Source: Zychaea mexicana (lineage: Eukaryota; Mucoromycota; Mucoromycetes; Mucorales; Lichtheimiaceae). From it: DNA of 64,000 bases. The notes below the pieces were generated by a model, which was not told the DNA's origin, searched no databases, and saw only the letters and a program-made list of their open reading frames with translations. Every line of letters begins with the position of its first letter. Positions within the stretch are counted from its first letter, which is position 1. The stretch covers positions 62,001-126,000 of the forward strand of contig NW_026516688.1 in the NCBI RefSeq assembly GCF_025766255.1. The letters run 5' to 3'. Shown piece by piece: positions 22,473-34,064 of the stretch. A program made the translations under genes and the position numbers.

Positions 22473-24107
22473 ATGCCTGAAGCTGCACCTGTTGAACAAC
22501 CTTCCATTGACATGGAGGCATTGTCACAAAAGAAACCCGAAGAAACCTCGTTTTCTGAACTGGTATTGTATTATTTTCATTTTTTTTGCATTGTTTTTTA
22601 AAGCGTTCTTTGGGGTTTTTTATATATACTGACTTGATTACGGTCGTGTAGGGAATCATTCCTCAACTGAGTGAAGCTTGTGAAAAGTTGAATTTCAAAC
22701 ACCCAACCGAGATTCAAAAGGAATCGGTCCCATGGGCATTGGAAGGTCGAGACATTATTGGTTTGGCCCAGACTGGTTCTGGTAAAACTGCAGCATTTGC
22801 TTTGCCAATCATTCAAAAGCTTTGGGACAACCCGCAAGCCTTTTTCGCCTGTGTCATGGCACCCACCAGGTAAGAAAGAATGCTTTTCTCTCTGTAGTAG
22901 TCGGCATAGACGGATAAAACTTACGCATAATCTCTTCCTCCGCCATTGTTTTATGTACACAGAGAATTAGCATACCAGATCTCAGAGACGTTTGAAGCGC
23001 TTGGATCCATCATTGGCGTCCGCTGCGCCGTCATTGTCGGTGGTATGGACATGATGACCCAATCCATCGCTCTTTCGAAACGCCCACACATTATTGTCTG
23101 TACACCCGGTCGTCTCCAGGATCATCTCGAGAACACAAAAGGATTCAACCTGCGCAGCCTCAAGTATCTTGTCATGGATGAAGCCGATCGATTGCTGGAC
23201 ATGGATTTCGGTCCCAAAATTGACCAGATCCTCAAAGTGATTCCCCGCGAACGCAACACATTTCTGTTCTCGGCGACCATGACGACCAAGGTCGCCAAGC
23301 TTCAGCGTGCCAGTTTGTCGAAACCTGTCAAGGTCGAAGTCGCCACGAAATACTCGACTGTCAAGTCCCTGTTGCAGTACTACATGTTCTTCCCATTGGC
23401 TCACAAGGATTGGTATTTGGTCTATTTGCTGAATGAGCTGGCCGGTAACTCGACAATTATCTTCACGCGCACTTGCAACGACACCCAAAAGATTGCCTAC
23501 ATGCTGCGAAATTTGGGTATGGGTGCAGTATGTTTACATGGTCAGATGCAGCAGAAACAACGTCTTGGTGCATTGAATCACTTTAAGGCTGGCTCAAAGA
23601 GCATTCTTGTCGCTACTGATGTAGCAAGCAGGTAAGTTATCGAGACTCTTTATTTCCATTATACATTGAGGGCAACTTTTTTTCTCTAAACAAGTGTTAT
23701 ACAGAGGTCTTGATATTCCTTCCGTCGATATTGTCATCAACTATGACGCTCCCCTATCCTCCAAAGATTATATCCATCGTGTCGGTCGTACAGCCCGTGC
23801 AGGTCGATCCGGCAAATCCATCACTTTTGTCACCCAATACGACGTCGAATTGATTCAGCGCATCGAAAAGGATTTGGACCGTAAGCTCGACGAGTTCCCT
23901 AATGTCGATAAGAATGATGTCATGCTGCTTCAGGAACGTGTCAGTGACGCCCAGCGTATGGCCACACTGGAACTCAAAGAAAAGGGTGGTGCACGAGGCT
24001 CCAAACGCGGACGTCGAGATGGTGACGATGATGGTGAAGATCGTGAGGAGAAGATTGGCTTACCGATAAAGAAAGGCAAGGGTGGCGGCAACAAGCGAAG
24101 ACGATAA
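22473..24107 (+). CDS. RRP3: DEAD-box ATP-dependent RNA helicase DDX47/Rrp3
   Basis: Exons 22473-22562, 22652-22869, 22963-23631 and 23705-24107 encode 459 residues. All helicase motifs are present: Q motif ([14 protein letters not shown]), motif I AQTGSGKT (69-76), Ia APTRELA, TPGR, DEAD at 175-178, SAT, motif [11 protein letters not shown] and motif [13 protein letters not shown]. The conserved blocks match DDX47/Rrp3, a nucleolar helicase that acts in 18S rRNA maturation in the small-subunit processome. The basic C-terminal tail ([17 protein letters not shown]) suits nucleolar targeting. Intron positions fall inside or next to motifs Ia and V but restore them exactly. Confidence 0.95.
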
Positions 24108-24259
24108 ACGATACAAACCGGGAGGTTTTAAAATCAAACATTTCACTACATTTATTTTTTTTTGTACATACAATTTTATTTTATACTATGCATCCCATCA
24201 ATTATACAAGTTTACATTTTAAAAAAAAGAGCTCGTTACTGCTATTACTACTACTACTA

Positions 24260-25629
24260 CTATGATAATGAAAGGGTTGGAGGAGACAAGCAAATCACGG
24301 TGGATGGTTGAACAGGCGACAACAAACCAAGACCAACAAGCAATTGCAAAAAGCTGACAAACGCAAACAAAAGCATGATTGAACTATACAAGAACTCGAG
24401 ACGATTGCTTTTCATAAACGCCCATATCTCCCGAAAAAATGAACGCTTGGTATGACGATCATAGCTGTGTTTGAGTTCGCGCAATGCGGCGCATGTGGCC
24501 TTACTTCTTTTCATGGATACGTTCGTGTACAGGCCCGATTCGTAGCTGTACGCTTCCAATATGACATGGTCGTTCCACCAGACATACGTGATCTGCAAGT
24601 TTTCGGGAATAATACCTGTAGCCATGGCCACGTCAAACGATTGCTTATCCGGAATAAGCCTCGCCAGCTTTAACAGCGCGTCTGCATGGTAACCTCTAAA
24701 ACTGGAATGCTTTGGAAAATTAAAGTCGCGGTATCGAAGGTCGACGGGCGAGATTATCTGGATATCGACGCTTTTCCTTGGACAATAGGTTCGGATGCCT
24801 CCGTCTTTTATCAAGCATGGAATCGGTCGGATGCTGAACCCGGCACAGTGGAGCTGGTACAACGATGGTATGTCCATGTCAAGATCTTGTAAATTACCGT
24901 CTTTGAGCAAAGGGGGTGCTTGATGGTGATCATTATTGCATTCCCAGCTAAAAGTACCATGGAACTCTCCAAACTAATTAGAAACAATAGATGCGATTCA
25001 AATTCCGGTTATTAGTGTTTATGGATGATGGCTTGGAGTATAATAATGCACACCATATACGAGACAAGATCTGAAAAGTAATCGAGACCCAAACGTGCAC
25101 GGCGCGAATGCTGTGCGGCACCGGATAGTACGAGCATCATCTGATACAACGTGTCGTAAGGTGCAATGGGCCGTTTCGAGTTTACGTCCAACTGGTTGTA
25201 TATGAGCTCAAATAATGGATCGAGTGGGAACTGTGTCATGTCCCCTGCCAGACGCACTGCAACTGGTTTCTCTTCCATAGATGCACATTGGATAAGATCA
25301 TTAAAGTTTGTAACTTTAAAGCAGTTGTCGTATTTGGGCTCGATGTCCGCATAAATCGTTGTCGTCGTCGTCGGGTAGGAGTGGTAGTACTGCTCATATA
25401 CTTTGTGGTGTTTGCTCGCATAATACAGCAGGTCTTCCACGACGTCTTTGAACTCTTGCGCACGCTGTTCACACAGCAAGTGAATGTTGGAACGACACGT
25501 TGATTTGATGGCAGTGGGCGAGACCGCTAGATTGTATGAAAGCACGTTTGGGTGGAAGTATAACATGGCTTTTCGACAGGTTGGATTTTTGAGTTTTCCG
25601 ATGGCGATTGTATTGGCAAATCTCATCAT
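24260..25629 (-). CDS. Tail-anchored hypothetical protein, weakly DUF247-like
   Basis: Exons 25629-25054 and 24973-24260 encode 429 residues, joined in phase 0 (SDLVSYM to FGEFHGTF). The donor GTGTGC is weak, but an ACTAAT branch-point-like site lies in the intron. I do not recognise the family with certainty. The layout resembles plant DUF247: an N-terminal helical part with PLFELIYNQL, then a block LYQLHCAGFSIR followed by an extended strand region and GIIPENLQ. A charged stretch and one C-terminal hydrophobic helix follow (FLYSSIMLLFAFVSFLQLLVG, 24 residues from about 393). It would therefore sit in a membrane by its tail, facing the cytosol. Function unknown. The 3' end is 152 bp from the helicase stop, tail to tail. 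Confidence 0.75.
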
Positions 25630-27651
25630 GGCTGTATGGACGGGTTGCTGGTCTTGTGTATAAAAGAGAATCAGAAAGAGAGAAAGAAATGGTGTTGAAT
25701 AGGATGATCCGGTGGATGTTTAACAGTAACAATAAGGCCACCTGTCCAATCAGGTAATTAAAGCTGCGTGCGCCTCAAAATTGCATAGTATGTATGCACA
25801 ACCACCAAGCGTTTTTTCACACCATCTAGCTAGCTATAATGTAAGGCTTCGCCAAAAAGCTAAACCAATCATGGAACACAGACAGTGATTCACCACAGTT
25901 TCTCCTATACGATGTAAAAGTCATTTATACAACACCCTTCAAGCAGCATGTCCAGTATTACAGACATCAACAAGTCGATCATTTGGACATAGTAAAACAT
26001 ACACGGACAACGAGGAGATTTGGTACGGTTATTGAAACATTACATATGCCGAGCTATCGGACAACGGAAGGTCACTGTCAGACTTGGAACTACAAATTTG
26101 TCATCAAGTGTCGGATCGATACTTGCAATCATATATAAAACATTGTGCGTATAACTGAAAAATAAGTATTACAGTAGTAAAGTGCAGAGAACAGCACGTA
26201 ATACGAGATTAAGGACGTTGAATAACATAGGAAAGTGTAACGCAAAAGGGGAGGCACCAAGAAGATGTTAGCTCGACAGCAACCACATCATAAAACCCGG
26301 CAAGTACACACAATAACAGCAGCTATACACCCTCGTGGTGAATATATAGTACGAGACAGCACCTTTTGAAAACTGTCACGACAGAAAGATATAATCGATA
26401 AAGCAAACATTCGAATCGAATTCCAACCACATGACCAACAACAACGAACCATGTAGCAGCGTCAAACGATGGCCTGCATATTTCTCAAAAAGCTTGCACT
26501 GAGAATCGTAAAAAAGAGTAGCAGAAAACAACAGCACGAACCGTGTTCGTTATATAATCATTGGTGTCTGAATCTAATTCAGAGTGAGCCAAAGGCAACT
26601 GCTGCCGAAAGGAAGAAGATCATCAAAAATTCACAATAACGTAGTACCAAGTATCCTATCCAAAACGGAGATGGCTTTTTCATGTTATCCAGAATAACAG
26701 CATGACATCGAGAACAACTTGGTCCCCTAAAGAAAAAGTCAACTATCAACAATAGAGTAAGCAAATGATCAAGGATGTTTTGGAGCATGAGCTGCTTATA
26801 CTACTGACATTCATAGCGGACATTAACTCAATATGTAAATGAACGAGAACTGTCACGGCCGAACGAAGCAATGGAAAAAAAAAGGTTTTCATCACCGCAA
26901 AATAGAATCTAATGATCACTTGTCATTAGTAAGTGGTACTACCCATCAACGCTATTAGCAACAAGCTTTTCATTCTTGACCGATTCATTCAGGAGAGATA
27001 GTAAACCGTGTCTTTGTATCATTATCGACACTTTTAAATATGTGCTCTCTTCAAAACGAATAGTAACTGCTTTAATATATGGTGAATAATGGTTTCCGTA
27101 TTTATTAAAGCCGTACATGGAGTCGCATGATGATGCTTAAAACAATCGATATCATAGTCGGAAGAATAGAGTGTTTGAAAATCTCCGCGATGCCCATACT
27201 CTGGGGAAAGAGTCAGAGTTTGCTATGATATGAATAATAGTTTTCTGCTAAAGATCCAGATAGGCAGCTTTAGAAAGTGTAGTATTTAGATTTCCACTTC
27301 ATGTAAAGGAAAAGGCTAGGAAGAGCAGCTTGAGAAACATGTTGTCAGCAGCAATAAATAGAGAGATAACGTGAAATCATGCTCTTTCGTGGTACAAGAT
27401 CAAATTGTTCCCAGGCTGACGGTGGGTTTGCACCAGTAAAATTGATTCTTGCACCTAATCACTCAGTGTCTTCACCTGCTTTTCATATGCAACTGCCCCG
27501 AACCACATCGTACGCCATAGAAGCTCGCATCCAAGGCATATACAAACATGCAGAATGTTCCCTCCTTTTCCCTTGCTCTTCCCAACTCTCTTACACACAC
27601 ACACACTGTCTTTTGTAAATAGTCACCGGTTACCACCACTATACCATTCCC
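25630..27651. other. 2-kb intergenic region, no gene seen
   Basis: Both-strand reading frames are short (under 80 codons) and unlike known families. The last 100 bases before 27652 are CT-rich with a CA run (27593-27606), as in a fungal promoter. Confidence 0.4.
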
Positions 27652-29413
27652 ATGTATGAACCTACTACAACACGATCTACTATCGGCTTTATGGATGCGC
27701 TTCCATTTGACATTGTCAGCGAAATCTTTTCATACCTAACACAAGATGACTGCATCAAAAGCATGTCAGTTTCCAAATCGTGGTACGAACGCGTTCCAAT
27801 CTACTGCACACACTTGTGGCGAACAGTTGAACTGCTGCCTGGTGACCGTCACAAGCGGTTAAAGAACCAGCGGTTCCTGCAATGTCTGGGTCCTCACGTC
27901 CGCAAAGCTGTTTTATCTGCATCTAGCAGAGACGAACTTTCCATGTTCCTTGCTACCCTGCTTGAATATACATGCGATATCCAGTCCATAGGTAACAAAA
28001 AATAGGAATTGGAAAAAATTGCTCTTGGTTCATGCATATATATTCTGACAGGACTTGAATACATTAGTTTTCCGACGTTGCAATGTGGTCCACCAAGACG
28101 TTTACCAAGTAGCATTACAACCCTTTTCAAGCACGCTACGAGAACTTTCCTTTGAAGATCATCCCTATCGGCTGTCGCCAATACATATGATGGCGTCGTG
28201 CCCCAATCTTACACATTATACCTACCATTTCAGCGACCGTCCTGACTACCATACCTATTCGCGCGTATCATCCAAACTACTTCCAGATACTCTTCAGTTA
28301 TCCATCAAATACCTCTGCCTCAACACTGGCTCATACAGTGACTTTAGACTTGGTGCGATCCTACAGCATTGTCCACAGCTCAGATGTCTTGTCGTCAACC
28401 AATCCGTACCCACAACGTTCGATCTCGACATGTGCTCACGCTTGTGTCCAGAATTAGAATGTCTCGGATTCCATGGCGCTGTCGTTTCACAGCAACAAGG
28501 GGCAAATTGGGAAGCATATGCACGACGGTGTGGCACAAGACGATCCAGGGGTCTGCGCCATTTCATCTCGGCCGAGATTGGCGGATATGGAGCAAGACAG
28601 ATGGTCCCATTCCTCAAAAAGCATCAGGATACCCTCAAAAGTGTACGCATTGCAGGCAATTACAGAATTTATGATGAGGAAGAAAAGAGCTGGTCAGGTT
28701 TACAGGCGATACTTGCGGAACATTTGGAGTCGGTCCATCTGACAGGGGTCGTGTTGCCGAACCAGCCTCTGGGTACATTTTTGCGACGGTCCGAGGCGTT
28801 GAACCAAGTCGTGCTAGATTATGAACAGACGGATTTCGATGACGATGTGGCAGACGCACTTGCAGCATTGCCGCGGCTACGCAAACTGGCTGTTAACGTG
28901 AAAAAACCAAGCGTTCTCACGACCTGGGCGTCCAACAATACGACTCTACTTGGATTCAAACGCTTATTGGCTGCACCGAACCGGTTGAAAGAATTATCGT
29001 TCGGAGGAAATGTGCTGGTAGATGACGAAATTATTGACGGACTCAAGGATCTAACAAGCCTGCGACGACTCGAACTCGACCATTCAGAGTGCTATGGTAC
29101 CTCGACCTTGTCTGCAGAAGGCATATTCAGCTTGGCGAACTGCAAAAGCGGCAGTGCACTCCAGTCTTTGACATTACGAAATGTCAGCAACCTTACGGAT
29201 GACACGCTCCTGAGCCTCAGTGCGAGCATGGGAAGCTTGAAACGACTGGTGCTGTCTGGATGTAACGGTATTACCAAAACTGGTTTGTCCATGTTGATCG
29301 ATAATAATCAAACAACCATCCAAGAGCTACTTGTCAGTGATTGTACTTTGGTTTCTGAAAATTCAACCTTGAATCTAAAGAATGGCAAACTGACTATCTC
29401 ATACAATAAATAA
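27652..29413 (+). CDS. F-box and leucine-rich-repeat protein
   Basis: Exons 27652-27991 and 28068-29413 encode 561 residues. The F-box (about 14-55; MDALPFDIVSEIFSYLTQDD and SMSVSKSWYERV) should bind Skp1. It is followed by irregular leucine-rich repeats to the C-terminus, with units such as CPNLTHYTYHF, CPQLRCLVVN, CPELECLGFHG, LTSLRRLELDHSECYG, LQSLTLRNVSNLTDDTLLSL and LKRLVLSGCNGITKTGLSML. It is thus a likely substrate receptor of an SCF ubiquitin ligase. Its substrate is unknown. The frame is preserved only if the acceptor at 28066-28067 (ACATTAG) is used; the nearer CAG at 28050-28051 would shift the frame. Confidence 0.88.
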
Positions 29414-30369
29414 ATGAAAAATACCATCTATTACTTATTCAAAAGGAGAAAAGTAGCTATTGCATTGCATCTTTTCTACAGCTTTTTTTTGTGCTTGGCT
29501 CCAGTATTGTATAACTCATTTAGCAAGAAAAGGTGCTGCAAATCGAATTGTGGATAAAGAATCGTCGCGGTGGAATATAGTCAAGTACTCATCTTGCGAG
29601 AACGATATGAATGGCAAACACGTGGATATGCACATCGATGATTGTATATACAACGATCTCGGTAATAAGCACCCGAGGATCGGAATACGATTCATGTTTA
29701 ACCATAATCCAAATTCTATGCAAATTACCTACAGTAATTATAAATGCGCTTTGCCCAAAAGGAGCACGTATATAGTAATTTCATGCAGTTACTATAAAAC
29801 ACCATGTGTACCTGCAAGACTGCTGCAAGTATAAAACACGGTCGCGGATATCAAATACTAAATGGAAGAATATGTGGCTGATAGTATAAATAAGTAGGTG
29901 GCCCTGATCATGGTTAAAAATAAAGCAGGCCAATTGTACGACGGATGACAATTACCCGGGTTTACAAGAGAGCTGTCTTCTGGTTGTTTTCTTTTTCTCT
30001 TTTACTAGCTTTTAAGAACAACTTGATTATAACATGTGATGACCGTACAACTATTCCATATGCAACTCACGCATACACGGACAATTGACGTTTTATTGCA
30101 AGGTAGAGTGTTACTTGAAACAAATAGCAATAAGTCCTGTCCGAAAGAAAATTCAGCGAGCGTTCGGCGTTGCAAAGGTCAGATTAAACTTTTTTTTTTA
30201 CTTCTTTAACCAAAATAGAACAAAGATGTCGGAAGATACAGCAGCCACGTGGTATGTGTTTTCTTGAGAGGTTATATTTACAGGCCAACGAAGGGAATGG
30301 GAAGTAGTATAGATGATGAGAGAAAAAGAAATTAATGTGGGGTATCGATTGCGTAATAATGTAATTGTA
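29414..30369. other. Intergenic, no gene seen
   Basis: AT-rich region between two 3' ends (F-box gene and a small minus-strand gene). Open frames at 29460-29834 and 30085-30267 have no family resemblance or codon-like composition. Confidence 0.4.
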
Positions 30370-30735
30370 TTATGTGGATGCTGCTACTCTATAGCGCAAC
30401 ATAGCAAGGGGTGTATCATCGTCGTCGTCTTCATTTCGAAACTCTTGACGTAGTCTCTTGAGCATGTTTCTCAGGTGCACAGTGTCTCGTAGCTTATTGG
30501 AACTGTGCTGTTGCCGCAGTTTGATACGGGTTGCAAAAAGAATACGCTCTTGTTCTTGCCATGACAACAATGTTGCATGTGGGATAGTGTGGTCGCGACG
30601 ATATTGATGATGATGATGATGATGATGGTATTTGTTTGATGAGGAGGAGGATGAAGACACCGTGGGCGATGGTGATGTGATGGTAGCAGCTACGGTTCTG
30701 GCCGAGAGAAGTTTTGACCACAGATTATCCAACAT
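30370..30735 (-). CDS. Small hypothetical protein with a poly-His run
   Basis: A 121-residue uninterrupted frame from the ATG at 30735. The middle holds a Ser run and seven His residues encoded by a GAT/CAT trinucleotide repeat. The C-terminal part reads like a real helical protein (LLSWQEQERILFATRIKL, TVHLRNMLKRLRQEFRN) followed by an acidic run. I do not recognise a family. The start lies 249 bp from the divergent Pet117 start, which would suit a shared promoter. It could be a lineage-specific gene or a chance frame. Confidence 0.45.
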   Translation of the reverse strand: MLDNLWSKLLSARTVAATITSPSPTVSSSSSSSNKYHHHHHHHQYRRDHTIPHATLLSWQEQERILFATRIKLRQQHSSNKLRDTVHLRNMLKRLRQEFRNEDDDDDTPLAMLRYRVAAST

Positions 30736-30984
30736 GTTTTTCCGGCCGAGTAATACGTTGTGGAAGAAAAGAGCAAGAAAGAAGTGAAATGTAAAGAAAA
30801 AGCGATATAAGAACAAGTAAGCGGAGGCTGGCAGAACTTTTTTACATGCACGCTTTTATGAGAATTACAAGGAAGAAGCCAGAAATGGTAATTCCCAATG
30901 TTTTTGCAGTCCGAGGCAAGGCCTCCAAAAGAGCCACAGTTCCTTTTCCTGACCATTCCGTTTATATATCCCATTTCTACATAA

Positions 30985-31335
30985 ATGTCAACCAAGGCTA
31001 AATTGACATTGGGTGCATCGGTTGTCTTCTGCTGCGGCACCGTTTATGGTGTCCATTATTTGCAGCGCTTCGAGAAGGAGGTAATGGCTTACACTTTTGA
31101 CGTGCAACAGCACGCATGTCTGTTGGACTGTGAATGGCGTAGCTTACACTATTTACACATTGTGTAGCTGATGCGACAAGGGCTGGAAAAGGACGATGAG
31201 CGACGACAGAAGTTACAGCAACGGGAAGAAAATATGCGCGAATTGGAAGAGCAGCAGGCATTACATAAGGAGCTATTAAAAACACAAAAAGTATCCAACG
31301 CACCCTCTAGTGAACCAGCATCTGACGATGATTAA
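30985..31335 (+). CDS. PET117: Cytochrome c oxidase assembly protein Pet117
   Basis: Exons 30985-31080 and 31168-31335 encode 87 residues. The N-terminus (MSTKAKLTLGASVVFCCGTV, then YGVHYLQRFEKE) has the Ser/Thr-Lys start and single hydrophobic helix of Pet117. The rest is a charged helix (MRQGLEKDDERRQKLQQREE) with an acidic end. Pet117 is a mitochondrial inner-membrane factor that helps Cox15-dependent heme A synthesis in complex IV assembly. Size and order match the family. The single intron is phase 0. Confidence 0.88.
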
Positions 31336-31475
31336 TTATTACTTGGACACAATACACACACACACACGTCATTTATATTTATCATTGGATTAAAGAGGTT
31401 GGATGGTGAACAAAAAAAAGCTCATTTATTAAAAAAACTTTTTTTTACAAGAAAGATGCCAGTGTATCTTTGCCT

Positions 31476-32122
31476 TTAGGCAGATTCACCCTAAGGAACG
31501 GAAACCATTTGGATCAGTCATCCCATCCGTATAAGCCACCGACGCAACCCAACCCATACACTTTAAATCAACTTACCTGCTTGAAGACATAGGTCAAGTG
31601 GCACTTGCCACAGTACTGGCGGTCCTTGTGCCAGGCCATGAAGACACCAGCACCACAGGTGGCGTTGGGGCACTCACGTCGGAGACGGGTGATCTTGCCA
31701 GACTCGTCAACCTTGTAGAACTTCAAGATAGCGAGCTTGACCTTCTTGTGCTTGTGCTTGATCTTCTTGGGGGTGGTGTAGGTTTTCTTCTTCTTCTTCT
31801 TACCACCACCCAAAAGCTCGGCGTTCAAGTGGAGAGTGTTGTTGCTCTCGACACCGTAGACCGAAAGCTCACCATCGACCAAGTTCTTGCCGGCGAACGA
31901 CAAAAGCTGAGCTTCGGCGGGAATGCCTGAATTACACCATTAAAGTTTTGTGTTAATTCACACATTCCAAACTGTTTACACCCCTTCAGAATATTATTCT
32001 AAAAAGCGCAATGGTTTACCTTCACGCTCGGCGATCATGTTCTTGACGGCGGCGACGGAGGACGAGCCGGTAACGTCCAAAGCGACGGTGTTGCCTTGCA
32101 GAGACTTGACAAAGATTTGCAT
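31476..32122 (-). CDS. RPS27A: Degenerate ubiquitin-like domain fused to 40S ribosomal protein eS31 (S27a)
   Basis: Exons 32122-32020, 31926-31577 and 31490-31476 encode 155 residues. Residues 1-75 are a ubiquitin-like domain beginning [11 protein letters not shown] and ending ELLGG; 76-155 are eS31 with a Lys run and a C4 zinc finger ([19 protein letters not shown]). Such fusions deliver eS31 to the ribosome after cleavage behind the Gly-Gly. Here the eS31 part is normal, but the ubiquitin part is far from the almost invariant sequence. Ile44 is Ser, Lys11, Lys29 and Lys63 are lost, one residue near 55 is missing, and Arg72/Arg74 are Glu/Leu. The domain is probably unable to enter the ubiquitin pathway. 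The last intron has a perfect GTAAGT donor; read-through would end the protein two residues later. Confidence 0.93.
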
Positions 32123-33076
32123 CTTGAAATTTCAAATCAGATAACTCGATTATTTTCCCACTGGGACGCGAAAAAGAATCTGTGTCATATACAGCAAAAA
32201 AAACTCTGACCGTCAGTAATGTTGCGCTTACGCCAAACCATTACAGTCGAGTTGCGAGTTATAGGATACCGTACCTTCCTTATTATCTGGAAAAGAGAAG
32301 GGAATCAAAACTGCCAACGCCACTCACAGTTTTATGTTGAGAAAAAAAATTTTTTTTGAACACCGTGATTACTCCGACTACTTTGTTGGCTGTGGGCAGG
32401 ACGTTTGGTTGCTACTGTATGACAACCAAGGTTACTACTACCTTCATCAGTATGTAGAATGCCGTCCCTATTATACATACTACTCAAAATGCCTTGTTTT
32501 ATAGATTGTTGTATAGATATATTGTTTAATGTGTTTTTCCTACTTTGTGTAGGGCAGAGTATCCAACATCTTGATATTCACAACCAAAACTCATAAGCAG
32601 CCATGCATGCATTTCTTGTTGTACATATGTTAGTGGAGTGGTGTGGATATCCCCTCGACGAAGACAAGAGCTAGACACGTTTTTGTGCAATAGAAATGTT
32701 GTCAATTTAATCGTTGGCGCACAAGCCAATTCAACATCAGCTGTCTCTAGGCTCAAATAATCTCTGACTGTGGTTCCCTTCTTTCCTCTGGCAATATATA
32801 TGGCAACGATACTGTGGATGATAACACTTTCTACATTGCGTTTTTTATGGAAAAAAAAAAGATGCACAGTAAATGATGATACAACGAAATGTATCGTAAT
32901 TTAATACGGGAGTATATGGAAAAGAAAAAATGGCACCCAAGATTATAAACGGGAAGAAATATATGTAAGCTGTGTCATGTATATGACAGCCAGAAGTACG
33001 AGGTATGAAATCATGAATTTACTCTCTATCACACTAGACAATCCGTCTCAAATTATTTTTGACTTAATATCATCCA
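32123..33076. other. Promoter side of the eS31 gene and 3' side of the E2 gene
   Basis: The 200 bases upstream of the eS31 start are the likely promoter of a strongly expressed ribosomal gene. The rest (32350-33076) is AT-rich with no supported gene; a minus-strand frame at 32526-32867 lacks family resemblance. Confidence 0.4.
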
Positions 33077-34064
33077 TTACAGTCCAAGAGTCTTCATTGC
33101 GTTTTGTCGGACGATGTCATTATATCGCTCGCGATCCGTTCGCCAGATTTTCTAGATAAATTGGATAAATGTGTGAGCACTCAATAACAACAAACATAGA
33201 ATACAATATGGTTTTTGAGCAAAAAAGAGGATGAAGGTACTCACACAGGCATCCACATTAGCACCACTTTCGTCATTAGGTTCTATACAACATTCATATC
33301 AGCATACTGAGTTTCTACAAGAGCAAAAGCAGATGATTATGTAGACGACTAACCGGCCAACATGCTCACGACACTTAGCAGAATCTTTTCCACACTTTGT
33401 ACCGGGCTCCAACGTTCTGAGCTGCTTTCGTACATGTTGGGATCGTCTCCTGGAGGATGTAAGATGGAAATGCACACGGTACCGTTGGCGTATACGTTGG
33501 GATGGAAAAAGTCGCAGGTGAATTTCATGGTCGGAGGACTCAATGGATAGTCCTTGGGAAAGGTAAGCGTAGCAGGAAATAAACCACCTTCGAACGGGGT
33601 GCCTTCGGGTCCACTATGTGTTGTCAATAGGATGAGTTTATCCATATAAGCATGGATCGTTCCATATAAAGCTCTTTTCGTTTTACATATATTTTTATCC
33701 TCTCCCTTAACAGCCATAGTCATTGATAAAGTAATATAACGTACGCGATAAGAGCCTCCCATTCAAAAAAGTTGTTTTCGTCAACTGGACCTGTGGAATA
33801 TTGAAAAAAAGGGCAGCGAGATTGTAAATATTTCGAATTCACAGTGTGTTGAGCGTAAACGTCCCAAGTCGGTGTGTGAGAGTGTTACCTGCGGTAATGC
33901 CTTCAGGAGCGTTCAAGGTCAACTCTACATGCACCCAATCGATTAACAATCCACATTGCTAGAAGATCATGACAGCAAAAAAATGGAAATAGCAGCAAAA
34001 TACCTCGGTATTCTGTCATGAGACGCTTTAATGCAGTAGATCCTGTGTTCCTGTTGCCGTACAT
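33077..34064 (-). CDS. UBC7: Ubiquitin-conjugating enzyme E2, Ubc7/UBE2G type
   Basis: Exons in transcript order are 34064-34004, 33924-33889, 33790-33745, 33613-33354, 33282-33245 and 33151-33077 (171 residues). The whole UBC fold is present: [53 protein letters not shown] and [16 protein letters not shown] with catalytic Cys95. The acidic loop [20 protein letters not shown] after the cysteine is the mark of the Ubc7/Cdc34/UBE2G class. Ubc7 charges ubiquitin for ER-associated degradation with RING ligases such as Hrd1 and Doa10. The C-terminus [20 protein letters not shown] matches UBE2G2. Exon 2 is only 36 nt. Confidence 0.95.

Noticed and set aside
22982..23488. Minus-strand frame opposite the RNA helicase
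   Set aside because: Exact antisense of conserved helicase motifs; a shadow of coding sequence.
28050..28067. CAG at 28050-28051 as acceptor in the F-box gene
   Set aside because: It would put the LRR exon out of frame; the acceptor at 28066-28067 gives QSIVFRRCNV in frame.
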